Assembly (NCBI RefSeq): GCF_003072505.1 | Contig: NZ_NTGB01000001.1 | Span: 319,290 to 383,289, forward strand | DNA length: 64,000 nt | From: Polynucleobacter rarus | GTDB lineage: Bacteria > Pseudomonadota > Gammaproteobacteria > Burkholderiales > Burkholderiaceae | Direction of reading: 5' to 3' | In this document: in pieces, positions 47,858-56,574 of the stretch | Layout: each line of letters opens with the position of its first letter | Numbering within the stretch: position 1 is the stretch's first letter | Program-made: the position numbers and the translations under genes | The notes under the pieces: model-generated | The model's database searches: none | Told to the model about the DNA's origin: nothing | What the model saw: only the letters and a program-made list of their open reading frames with translations

Positions 47858-48877
47858 ATGAACAACAATCAATCTAAAAAAGATCTAATAGCAAATCAGT
47901 TAGGCTTGGCAAATTTATCAAATTTTTCATGGAAAGATTTTTTATCTGGCACTTTTGCCCCACACAGTTGGGAGGAATTTGAAATTAGGTTGTGTGTAGG
48001 TACTAAAAATTCAACCCCAGAGGTTAACATGAGTATGTCGATTTTTCCAAAACCATGGATGTTTGTTCGCATGCTTGCAAGTACTCTCCTTGGGTATTGT
48101 GTTTTATTGCTTTTACTAACCATATACAAAGAGGAGGCTATTTATGCGCTTCCAGCACTAATTATTTTTGGTTGTTTTGCAATTCCCTTTGCGGTCCTGA
48201 CATTCTTTTTTGAAATGAATACTCCACAAAATGTTTCTTTTGCATCTATCGCGAAAATAATTTTTGTTGGTGGGGCTATATCATTTTTGGTTACATTTTT
48301 GTTATTTGATTATTTTCCACTTCAAAAAATATATGGCCCATCATCTGCTGGAATCATAGAAGAGATTTCAAAATTAGCAGTAGTTGTTATTCTTACTAAA
48401 AATTTAATGAATGATCGACATAAGTTTATTCTGAATGGAATTCTTTATGGAGCTTCAATTGGAACAGGCTTTGCTGCTTTTGAATCTGCTGGTTATGCAT
48501 TGGTAGCAGGACTTATGGACAATAGTTTTTCTTCATTGAATCACATTATTTTAATGAGAGGTATTTTGTCACCATTTACTCATATTGTATGGTCTGCTAT
48601 GGCTGGAGGGGCCCTTTGGATATCTTACAGAGAATCAAATAGAAAAACTATTTGGGGTGTAATTTTTAATTTTAGATTTTTATCTTTATTTGTAATACCC
48701 GTTGCATTACACTTTCTTTGGAATTCTGATATTGCTATGTTTTGGGGAATTGAAGGTCATTATTTTCCATTTCAGATGGTGGTACTTGGTATGATTTCTT
48801 GGATAATTATCCTAAGATTTTTAGCAACAGGTTTTAAAGATATTCAAAATGATTTAAACCAAATTAATCAAACTTAG
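47858..48877 (+). CDS. PrsW-family intramembrane metalloprotease
   Basis: 339 residues with seven to eight membrane helices. Family motifs appear in order: Glu-Glu-x-x-Lys as IEEISKL (about 167-173), Phe-x-x-x-Glu as AFESAG (about 205), His in FTHIVWSAMAG (about 242) and the last His in LHFLWNSD (about 285). In Bacillus PrsW cleaves the anti-sigma factor RsiW. Here it may process one of the single-pass membrane proteins of the operon, though the target is unknown. A soluble stretch of about 65 residues precedes the first helix. Confidence 0.8.
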   Translation: MNNNQSKKDLIANQLGLANLSNFSWKDFLSGTFAPHSWEEFEIRLCVGTKNSTPEVNMSMSIFPKPWMFVRMLASTLLGYCVLLLLLTIYKEEAIYALPALIIFGCFAIPFAVLTFFFEMNTPQNVSFASIAKIIFVGGAISFLVTFLLFDYFPLQKIYGPSSAGIIEEISKLAVVVILTKNLMNDRHKFILNGILYGASIGTGFAAFESAGYALVAGLMDNSFSSLNHIILMRGILSPFTHIVWSAMAGGALWISYRESNRKTIWGVIFNFRFLSLFVIPVALHFLWNSDIAMFWGIEGHYFPFQMVVLGMISWIIILRFLATGFKDIQNDLNQINQT

Positions 48878-48885
48878 GAGAGATG

Positions 48886-50019
48886 ATGAGTAAGAGAATT
48901 TTATTAACGCTACTTTTAACAATTAGCCTAGTGTCATGTGGTAAAAAAGAACAAGCATCAACTGCAGGGTCTCCTAACGAAGTACCAAGTGAAGAAAAAG
49001 TTTTAAATGTGTATAACTGGCCAGACTATATAGCTAAAGACATGTTGGCTAATTTTGAAAAAGAGACAGGTATAAAAGTAAATTATCAAAATTTCGAAAC
49101 AAATGAAGCTTTACAAGCAAAACTTATAGCAGGAAATACTGGATTTGATATCGTTGTTCCAGGCGCTGTTTTTGCAAAATCTCAAATTGAAGAAAACTTG
49201 TTTCAAAAATTAGATAAATCTAAAATTCCAAATTACTCAAATGTCGATAAAAATTTGATGTCAAAACTTGAAAAGGTAGATCCTGGAAATCAATATTTAC
49301 TACCATGGGCATGGAGTTACACTACAGTTGGATTTAATAAAGCAAAAGTTAAAAAAGCTCTAGGAGATACTCCAATGCCAGATAATGCTTGGGACCTAGT
49401 CTTCAATCCAACTTATACAAATAAATTAAAAACTTGTGGGATAGCATTTTTAGATTCTCCAACAGAGGTTATCCCACCAGCCCTTCATTACCTTGGAAAA
49501 GACCCATATTCTCCTAATGTTGTTGACCACAAAGAGGCGGGGCAAATGTTAGCAAAAGTTCGGAAGGATATTCGCATATTCACTAGCACCATGATTGATG
49601 ATCTAGCAGGTGGCAAAGCATGTGTGGTTTTGGGTTGGGCTGGTGATATTAATATCGCAAGATCAAGAGCTTTAGAAAATAAAAATGGGGTTGAAATCGA
49701 AGCACTATTACCTATTAATGGCGGTTTGATTTTCTTTGATAATTTAGCGATTCCAAAGGATGCTAAACATCCACAAAATGCCCTAGCATTTATGAATTAT
49801 TTTTTAAAACCTCAAGTTTCAGCTGATCAAACAAATGAATTAAGTTATCCAACGGTCAACAAGGCAAGTATTTCACTCGTAAATCCAGATGTGGCAAGTA
49901 ATAAAACCATTTATCTAGAACCGGCCGTCTTAGCAAAAATGGTTCCTCCAACAAGCATTAGTAATGCAGCTAGAAGTTCTATGACAGAGGTTTATACCGC
50001 CTTTAAAAAAGGTAGTTAA
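48886..50019 (+). CDS. potF: Polyamine ABC transporter substrate-binding lipoprotein
   Basis: 377 residues. The signal ends in a lipobox LVSC, so it is membrane-anchored rather than free as in E. coli PotF. The spermidine/putrescine-binding fold is clear: VYNWPDYIAKDMLANFEKETG, GFDIVVPGA, LLPWAWSYTTVGFN, LGWAGDINIA. Trp and Asp of GWAGD, which contact polyamine in PotF, are kept. The start is ATG 48886, following AGGAGAG; ATG 48883 is adjacent. Upstream gap 8 bases. A terminator lies between it and potG. Confidence 0.9.
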   Translation: MSKRILLTLLLTISLVSCGKKEQASTAGSPNEVPSEEKVLNVYNWPDYIAKDMLANFEKETGIKVNYQNFETNEALQAKLIAGNTGFDIVVPGAVFAKSQIEENLFQKLDKSKIPNYSNVDKNLMSKLEKVDPGNQYLLPWAWSYTTVGFNKAKVKKALGDTPMPDNAWDLVFNPTYTNKLKTCGIAFLDSPTEVIPPALHYLGKDPYSPNVVDHKEAGQMLAKVRKDIRIFTSTMIDDLAGGKACVVLGWAGDINIARSRALENKNGVEIEALLPINGGLIFFDNLAIPKDAKHPQNALAFMNYFLKPQVSADQTNELSYPTVNKASISLVNPDVASNKTIYLEPAVLAKMVPPTSISNAARSSMTEVYTAFKKGS

Positions 50020-50040
50020 GGTCAATTTTGTTAAAGTTTA

Positions 50041-50067
50041 AGGGTTGAGAAATCTCAACCCTTTTTT
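50041..50067 (+). terminator. Intra-operon terminator between potF and potG
   Basis: AGGGTTGAGA followed closely by its exact complement TCTCAACCCT (50041-50050, 50053-50062), then TTTTT. It would reduce transcription of potGHI relative to potF and upstream genes, as expected when a binding protein is needed in excess of its permease. Confidence 0.85.
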
Positions 50068-50081
50068 ATGAAGTAAAAACA

Positions 50082-51167
50082 ATGAACGAAGAAAATATTT
50101 TTTTAAAATTAGAAAATGTCACTAAAAAATTTGGCGAAACATTAGCTGTTAATAATGTAAGCTTGACAATACCACAAGGACAAATTTTCGCTCTACTAGG
50201 TAGTTCAGGATGTGGTAAATCTACGTTATTAAGAATGTTAGCTGGATTTGAAACGCCTAGTTCTGGAGTCATTTCTTTAAATAATTCTGTAATTAATGAA
50301 TTAAAGCCATATGAAAGACCCATCAATATGATGTTTCAATCATATGCTCTTTTCCCTCACTTGGATGTTTTTGAAAATATTGCTTTCGGACTAAAAAGAC
50401 AAGGTCTTGATAAGGAAAGTATTAAAAAAAGAGTATTTGAGATGTTGGACATTGTAAAGCTTGCTGAATTCTCAAAAAGGAAACCAAATCAATTGTCCGG
50501 CGGACAGCAGCAACGAGTAGCTTTAGCTAGAAGCTTAGCAAGAAGCCCAAGCTTATTGTTACTGGATGAGCCTCTTGGCGCATTAGATAAAAAACTAAGA
50601 CAAGAAACACAGTTTGAATTAAAAAGAATTATAAAAAGTGTAGGTGTTACTTGTGTAATGGTGACACATGACCAGGATGAAGCAATGACCATGGCAGACC
50701 AAATAGCCGTTATGAGTAACGGTCAGTTAGAACAGGTAGGATCAGCCAAAGAGATATATGAAAAACCAATTAACTCATTTGTTGCTGATTTTGTAGGGGA
50801 CATCAATATTTTTGATGGAGAAGTGCAATCAATTGAAAATGAAATCGTTAATTTTTCAAGCAACGGATACTTATTACAATTTAAAAAAAATAAATCTATA
50901 AATATTTCTGAAAAAATAAGAATTGCAGTTCGCCCAGAGAAGATTAGATTATTACCATTAACTACAGAACCTTCAAAAAATTCATTGATCGGCAGAATTT
51001 CTGAAGTTGCATACTTAGGTAATTCAATAAATTTTGTAGTAAAAATAAATCCTACTATGTTTGTTAAAGCCTTACTAAGCAATTCTTCTGACGTATCACC
51101 TCAATTGAGTAAAGGTGATGATGTTTATTGTCAATGGGATATAGAGTCCCCCATAGTTTTAAAATGA
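50082..51167 (+). CDS. potG: Polyamine ABC transporter ATP-binding protein
   Basis: 361 residues. Walker A GSSGCGKST (about 44-52), signature LSGGQQQRVALARS, Walker B LLLLDEPLGALD, switch His in VMVTHDQDEAMTMAD. The C-terminal TOBE-like domain (about 240-360) is present, as in PotA/PotG. Its stop overlaps the potH start (ATGA). It energises import by PotH/PotI of ligand delivered by PotF or perhaps by the fusion protein at 37919. Confidence 0.93.
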   Translation: MNEENIFLKLENVTKKFGETLAVNNVSLTIPQGQIFALLGSSGCGKSTLLRMLAGFETPSSGVISLNNSVINELKPYERPINMMFQSYALFPHLDVFENIAFGLKRQGLDKESIKKRVFEMLDIVKLAEFSKRKPNQLSGGQQQRVALARSLARSPSLLLLDEPLGALDKKLRQETQFELKRIIKSVGVTCVMVTHDQDEAMTMADQIAVMSNGQLEQVGSAKEIYEKPINSFVADFVGDINIFDGEVQSIENEIVNFSSNGYLLQFKKNKSINISEKIRIAVRPEKIRLLPLTTEPSKNSLIGRISEVAYLGNSINFVVKINPTMFVKALLSNSSDVSPQLSKGDDVYCQWDIESPIVLK

Positions 51168-52108
51168 AGAACTTAACTTTTCATAATTTTTTTTCAAAGA
51201 ATCCAAACTTTGGAAAAAAAGTTGTAATTAGCATCCCTTTTATTTGGCTAATATTATTTTTTGCAATTCCTTTTCTTATTATGATTAGGATAAGTGTTAC
51301 AGATATGGGGGAACATCTTAATCCTTTTGCTGAAATCATTTCATTAAGAAATAATCAAATAAGCTTCAATATTAAAATTGAAAACTTCATTTCAATATTT
51401 AGGGAAGACGGATCTACTTGGGGCAAAACAATATATTTAGAAGCATACTTACTCTCTTTGAAGTATGCTTTCTATACAACATTAATAACTCTTATCATAG
51501 GTTATCCCTTCGCATATTTTCTTGCTAGAAGTAATATGAGATTAAGGCCAATCCTTCTGTTGATGGTCATGTTGCCATTTTGGACATCTTTTCTCTTAAG
51601 AGTTTATGCGTGGAAGGGTATTCTTGCAGACCAGGGTGTTTTGAATAATCTAATGATAAGTCTTGGACTCATAAGCGAACCTTTACAAATCTTATACACA
51701 GATGTCTCAATGTTAATTGGCATGTCTTATGTTTATTTGCCTTTTATGATTCTGCCCTTGTATGCAAATTTAGTAAAGATGGATTTGAATCTAATTGAGG
51801 CTTCAAAAGATTTGGGCGCTAGTGCATGGAAAACATTTTGGCTAATTACTGTGCCACTAAGCAAGTCAGGAATTATCGCTGGTATTATGTTGGTTTTTAT
51901 TCCTTGCGTAGGAGAATTTGTTATCCCATCACTTCTAGGTGGAGCGGAAAATATAATGATTGGCCGCGTTGTTTGGGATGAGATGTTTAGCAGTAATAAT
52001 TGGCCTAGGGCTTCAGCACTTTCTATAGTGATAATTGTGGTGGTAATTTTTCCACTAGCTTGGTATAACCAAAGAACAACTCAGAGTTTTAATCAAGAAA
52101 ATACTTAA
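51164..52108 (+). CDS. potH: Polyamine ABC transporter permease
   Basis: 314 residues, about six membrane helices. The binding-protein-dependent transport loop EASKDLGASAWKTFWLITVPLSKSG (quoted in part: EASKDLGASAWKTFW) is the EAA motif contacting PotG. Start ATG 51164 overlaps the potG stop. One base separates it from potI. Confidence 0.92.
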   Translation: MKNLTFHNFFSKNPNFGKKVVISIPFIWLILFFAIPFLIMIRISVTDMGEHLNPFAEIISLRNNQISFNIKIENFISIFREDGSTWGKTIYLEAYLLSLKYAFYTTLITLIIGYPFAYFLARSNMRLRPILLLMVMLPFWTSFLLRVYAWKGILADQGVLNNLMISLGLISEPLQILYTDVSMLIGMSYVYLPFMILPLYANLVKMDLNLIEASKDLGASAWKTFWLITVPLSKSGIIAGIMLVFIPCVGEFVIPSLLGGAENIMIGRVVWDEMFSSNNWPRASALSIVIIVVVIFPLAWYNQRTTQSFNQENT

Positions 52109-52109
52109 T

Positions 52110-52919
52110 ATGACAAAGCACTTTTCCAAATTGTGGATGGCAATTGTTTATACTTTCTTGTATATGCCGTTGATTTTTTTAATCGTTTTCTCTTTCAATA
52201 GTTCTCGTCAAGATAGTATCTTCACAGGTTTTTCATTTAAATGGTATGAGGCATTACCAAAAGATCCAAGAATAGTTGAAGGATTTTTTCTTTCATTAAA
52301 TGTTGCTTTAATCTCAGCTACACTTGCAACTATTATTGCGACTTTTGCTAGCTATTCATTAATTCGGTTTCAAAAATTTCTAGGTAAAAATTTTTTTAAT
52401 TCAATGATTAACGCACCATTAATAATGCCTGAAGTAATTATTGGAATGTCTCTTTTATTATTTTTTGTTGGATTCCAGAAAATTTTCGGTTGGCCAAATA
52501 GAGGTGAGCTAACTATAGTACTTGGGCACACTTTACTGGGGGTAGCATATGCAAGCGTTGTTATTCAATCTAGGTTGAAAGAAATGGACAAATCTATAGA
52601 GGATGCAGCTATGGATTTAGGATGTTTTCCTTATCAAGTATTTTTCTTAGTAACCTTACCTAACATTTCTCAATCTTTGATTGCAGCTTGGCTACTGACA
52701 TTTACGTTATCATTTGATGATGTTGTCATTTCAGAATTTTTGTCCGGCCCTGGCGTTACAACTTTGCCTCAAGTGATTTTTAGTTATGCCAGGAGAGGCA
52801 TTAATCCTACAATATATGCAGCAGCGACAATTTTAATGGCAATAGTTTTTGTTGTTGTTTCGGCTTACGGCTTTAAACTTTTTAATGAGAATAAAAAATC
52901 GTCAATGTCATTGAAATAA
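52110..52919 (+). CDS. potI: Polyamine ABC transporter permease
   Basis: 269 residues, about six membrane helices, with the EAA loop EDAAMDLGCFPYQVFFLVTLP. The AFSFDD-type segment TLSFDDVVISEFLSGPGVTTLP is typical of PotC/PotI. Last gene of the operon begun at 37919. No obvious terminator in the 96 bases before the next, convergent gene. Confidence 0.92.
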   Translation: MTKHFSKLWMAIVYTFLYMPLIFLIVFSFNSSRQDSIFTGFSFKWYEALPKDPRIVEGFFLSLNVALISATLATIIATFASYSLIRFQKFLGKNFFNSMINAPLIMPEVIIGMSLLLFFVGFQKIFGWPNRGELTIVLGHTLLGVAYASVVIQSRLKEMDKSIEDAAMDLGCFPYQVFFLVTLPNISQSLIAAWLLTFTLSFDDVVISEFLSGPGVTTLPQVIFSYARRGINPTIYAAATILMAIVFVVVSAYGFKLFNENKKSSMSLK

Positions 52920-53015
52920 ATCTATTCGTAATGCCTTAGCGTTTCCCAAAATCATTCAAATTACTTGGATGGTTTAATCAAGACAAAATTGGACGTAATG
53001 TAAAGTATGCTTTCG

Positions 53016-53735
53016 TTATTGCATTTGACAAAGTGGAACTTCATGACTGTTGCCAGTAAGTACATCAAAATATTTCAGTGCCGCTAATTTTTTTGGATTC
53101 CCAAGTTTCTCAAACCAAAAAAGCATAGCTTTTTCTTTATTTCCTAGTAATGGTATTAGTCCATCAAAGAACTCATTTGATTGGTTAGTTAATCCATGTT
53201 TATTTATTATTGATCTTGCCAATTCTAAGCAGGGAGATTCCGCAAGAACTTGTTTTAAAAAGACCCATTGAACCAAAATGAATTGAGTTATATTTTGATC
53301 TACTTTTTCTTTTGAATGAATATCTGACCATTCTCGTTCCATAATACCCTCCCAATAGTGCAACCTTTCTGGGAATGTAGAAATTTCTTGAGGAATAATA
53401 ATAAGGTGTTCAAATGCATTATCCTGTTTAGTGAATGCAGTTTCAATTTTATGATCAGATTCATCGACTAGCTGACTAAAAACCAGTTTGGGTATTTTCT
53501 CAACTAGGATTCTTTTAATATGTAGTAGTTCGTGAAATACCGAATCATCAGGAAAATGCTCTGGAGAAAAAGTTTGAATATCTGCACCATTTTCATGTAT
53601 GTTACAAGAAAGATTTGTTTTTGTTCCTTCAGCATCTTTTAAAGATACATTGATCGATATTTGAATTTTTTCTTCGATTTCAAGGCATAAATTCTTTGTT
53701 ATTTTGCCTAGCCTATTAAAGTACTCTTTTTGCAT
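53016..53735 (-). CDS. Predicted HExxH zinc-metalloprotease-like protein
   Basis: 239 residues, no signal peptide or membrane helix. The zincin-type motif HELLH is at residues 68-72 (SVFHELLHIKRI), and a Glu in the following helix region (NAFEHLIII, about 117-120) could be the third ligand. No family recognised. It converges on potI, and a strong palindrome lies about 65 bases before its start. It lies in a segment bounded by an 18-bp imperfect direct repeat (52987 and 54574). Catalysis is inferred from one motif. Confidence 0.6.
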   Translation of the reverse strand: MQKEYFNRLGKITKNLCLEIEEKIQISINVSLKDAEGTKTNLSCNIHENGADIQTFSPEHFPDDSVFHELLHIKRILVEKIPKLVFSQLVDESDHKIETAFTKQDNAFEHLIIIPQEISTFPERLHYWEGIMEREWSDIHSKEKVDQNITQFILVQWVFLKQVLAESPCLELARSIINKHGLTNQSNEFFDGLIPLLGNKEKAMLFWFEKLGNPKKLAALKYFDVLTGNSHEVPLCQMQ

Positions 53736-53801
53736 AATAGATATTTAGTGATAGGGGTTCTAAATTTTTAGTGGACGAAATAATTATTTGAACATAAATA
53801 A

Positions 53802-53836
53802 AAATCATTTTGGAATGCAGCATTGCAAAATGATTT
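53802..53836. repeat. 35-bp near-perfect palindrome
   Basis: Arms of 17 bases (53802-53818 and 53820-53836) pair with a single mismatch around a one-base centre; one arm reads AAATCATTTTGGAATGC. On the minus strand it is followed by TTTTTATTT. It may terminate minus-strand transcription from the IS remnant, or be an operator of the HExxH gene. Confidence 0.7.
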
Positions 53837-53883
53837 CAATCCTAAGGTACTTCAGTTACAAATTATATATTTAATGGTATTAA

Positions 53884-54449
53884 CTACTTTGTTCTTCTGG
53901 GTAAGTTTAAGCCCATTTCCTAGTAAACACGCCATACACGTTTATGGTTCCAAGTAACACCTTGATTACGAAGATAGGCAAAACATAGCCCAAAACCCCA
54001 ACGGCCATTTTTACCAACTACTTGATTTAAGCAGTCGATAATCGACTGATCCTTTTCGTGGCTCGTTTGAGGACGTTTATAAAACGTAGCCCGCGACAGA
54101 CCAACCGCCGAGCATGCCACACGAACCGGTAAACCTTCTTCGCCAACTAAGTAATCTGCAGCTTCTCTTTTACCCGTTGGCGTTAGAGCTTTTTTTCAAT
54201 AAGATTCTTGAGTGCTCGGTTATCTCTAGAAAGCTCAGCAATCATCGTTTTATATTCAGATAACTGCTGCTCTAAGTCTTTCATCCGCTTCAACTCAGAC
54301 GCCTCTAGGCCACTGTATTTTCAGCGCAACTTATAAAAGGTGCCTTGACTGATCCCATGTGTTCTTAAAATATCTGCAATCGGAATGCCGCCTTCAGACT
54401 CTTTCAAGATACTTACTATTTGGCTTTCGCTAAACCTAGATTTCTTCAT
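53884..54449 (-). pseudogene. Dead IS3-family element remnant
   Basis: OrfA starts at 54449 (MKKSRFSESQIVSILKESEG) but has a TGA at 54321-54323 within TFYKLR-stop-KYSGLEASELKR. It then ends near an A-run (GAAAAAAAGC on the minus strand), after which the OrfB frame begins with TPTGKREAADYL and ACSAVGLSRATFYKRP. OrfB stops at a TAG at 53920-53922 inside VWRVY-stop-EMGLNLP, and homology ends by 53884. The catalytic DDE domain is gone. So the element is immobile: two nonsense codons and a 3' deletion. It is a different IS3 type from the intact copy at 56535. Confidence 0.8.
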
Positions 54450-54760
54450 ACAACCTCCTGTTATTAATATGCCATAAATAACAGAAAATTCAACTTCTAA
54501 ATTCAGTTAACCTGAGGGGGGATTACCGACCTTTATGGTTTTTCGGAGTTAGTCAGGTAAAGGCCATGCGCATAATTGGACGTTATGTAAATCATTTGGT
54601 GCACATATTCTGCCTAGTCCATAATCGAATAAGTGTTTAGGTATGTCATATTTACAAAAGTCATATAAAAGACCTTTTAAAAGTTAGAAAATTGATACTT
54701 GTAAGGGATATGAAACTTTAAATCGTTACTGGGTTAACTAAATAGATTTTGGAGATGGGA
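54450..54760. other. Gap between the IS3 remnant and the KAP NTPase gene
   Basis: No gene seen. It may include the outer end of the IS3 remnant (CCTGAGGGGGG, near 54510). It holds the second copy of the 18-bp repeat (54574-54591) and the presumed promoter of the NTPase gene. Confidence 0.4.
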
Positions 54761-56332
54761 ATGCCTAAAAAAATGAAGCTAGAAATAGAGCCTGAATTAA
54801 ATGAAAATTTATGGGGCGGGGATGTTCTTGGAAGAAAGCGTTATGCTGATTTTTTAACTAAATACATAGTTAGAAAAGTAAACCCCAGAGAAAATGAGTA
54901 TTATCCCTTCTGTATTGCGTTAGATGCTAAATGGGGATTTGGAAAAACATTCTTTATTCAAAATTGGGCTAAGCAAATTACTGCAGATGGTGTTCATTCC
55001 GTATTCACTTTTGATGCTTGGAAAGCAGATTATCAGACGGATCCATTAATTGCTTTTATGGCTTCCTTTTCTGAGGCTATGAATAAACAGATTAACAAAT
55101 TAAGCATAGATAAAAAAATAAAAATTAAAATTCAAGAAAAAATCAAAGAGGGTATTCGTACCGCTAGATCCGCCATTCTTCCGGTTGGTAAGGTGGTTGC
55201 ATTAGGAGTTGTTAAAAAAATATCAGGTGTCGCTTTTGATGAGGTTTATGGGCTTGTTAAAGGTGAAGGTTACGAAGATGTTAATTTTGATGAAATTGAG
55301 GGTGGTGCAGTAGAGCAGCTAGATCGAGCCCTGGAAAAATATTTTGAGGATGACCTAAAGCAACAAGCTAACAGGAATTCATTATTTATAGGTTTTAAAA
55401 AATCAATATATGAAGCTTTAGAGTTGTTGCAAAATGATGGTGGGATGAAATTGCCCTTGATTATTTTCGTTGATGAAATTGATAGATGCAGACCATCTTT
55501 TTCACTAGAGTTATTAGAAGTATTAAAGCATGTATTTGATATTCCAGGAGTTTGCTTTGTAATTGCTACAAACTTGAGTGAACTCTCGCATGCAGTAGGT
55601 GCTTTATATGGTTCGAGTTTTAATGGAAGGGGATATCTACAGCGATTCTTTAATGCCGAATACACACTCCCTCCACCCGATGGTGAGGTTTATGCTCAAG
55701 CTTTAATGAATGAGTTTTTTTCTGGGGTGCCTCAGAATCTATACTTAGGCTTACCGATGGGAGGATTTAAAGATCAGAAAATTTCTAGTGATTTTCCAAT
55801 GGCCTTTTCTTGGGTATCTGAATGTTTTAATCTTGACTTACGGTCACAAAGAAAGGTAATGGAGATCATTGACGCTGTGCTAGTCTCAGTCGACCCTAAA
55901 TATCCTGTACATATTTTGTGGCTCACTATTTTGGTTGTTCTAAGGCTAAAAAATCCCGATTTCTTTGAACTTATTTCAAGATCAGAAGTTTTACCTGATA
56001 AGCTAACTGAATTATGGGGAGAAGTCACTACTAATGATAAGAAAAAAGAATTTATTACACCGCGGGATTCGATTTATTTGAATCAATCTCCTGTTTTTAA
56101 CAGCGTCTATTTAAGAATGGTTTTTTTGACCTACTATAAGCTGAGTTGGCAGGATATAAGGAAATTAAAAGATACTTCAAATACAGCACAACCAAATATC
56201 TATGATTATCCTGATAGTATTTCAAAAAAGATTGAAGAGGAGGTACCTAATTCATATCCATCTAACTCTATTCAGAATGCGTCGATTCGATCATATTATG
56301 AGTTGATTCAATATGCGGGTCATTTGGCTTAG
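54761..56332 (+). CDS. KAP-family P-loop NTPase
   Basis: About 523 residues from ATG 54761 (GGAG six bases upstream; in-frame TTG/ATG starts a few codons earlier are possible). Walker A AKWGFGKT at about 56-63. Walker B is LIIFVDEIDRCRPS near 232-245, with the KAP hallmark DEIDRC. The insert between them (about 130-170) has a moderately hydrophobic stretch (AILPVGKVVALGVV) that might contact membrane. The C-terminal half is helical. KAP NTPases include phage-exclusion and membrane-linked proteins, so a defence role is possible but unproven. Stands alone, with IS elements on both sides. Confidence 0.85.
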   Translation: MPKKMKLEIEPELNENLWGGDVLGRKRYADFLTKYIVRKVNPRENEYYPFCIALDAKWGFGKTFFIQNWAKQITADGVHSVFTFDAWKADYQTDPLIAFMASFSEAMNKQINKLSIDKKIKIKIQEKIKEGIRTARSAILPVGKVVALGVVKKISGVAFDEVYGLVKGEGYEDVNFDEIEGGAVEQLDRALEKYFEDDLKQQANRNSLFIGFKKSIYEALELLQNDGGMKLPLIIFVDEIDRCRPSFSLELLEVLKHVFDIPGVCFVIATNLSELSHAVGALYGSSFNGRGYLQRFFNAEYTLPPPDGEVYAQALMNEFFSGVPQNLYLGLPMGGFKDQKISSDFPMAFSWVSECFNLDLRSQRKVMEIIDAVLVSVDPKYPVHILWLTILVVLRLKNPDFFELISRSEVLPDKLTELWGEVTTNDKKKEFITPRDSIYLNQSPVFNSVYLRMVFLTYYKLSWQDIRKLKDTSNTAQPNIYDYPDSISKKIEEEVPNSYPSNSIQNASIRSYYELIQYAGHLA

Positions 56333-56574
56333 TACTTTTCTTGTTATTTGTTGCAGAACCATATAAATGTTGCTTTTGACTCTCTTGAATATGGATAAAA
56401 TTGAGATAAAAAAATCTAGTTTTATTTAAGCCTTTACATCAAATTCTTTTAAATAATTAGAATACTCTGATTGAGGATCATTCCCGTTTTTTTAAATGTT
56501 AATTTTATTTTTATTAATATAAGTGCAAATATACTGACCTTGCCCTCGTTAAACGTACTTCTTAACAGCTTCAA

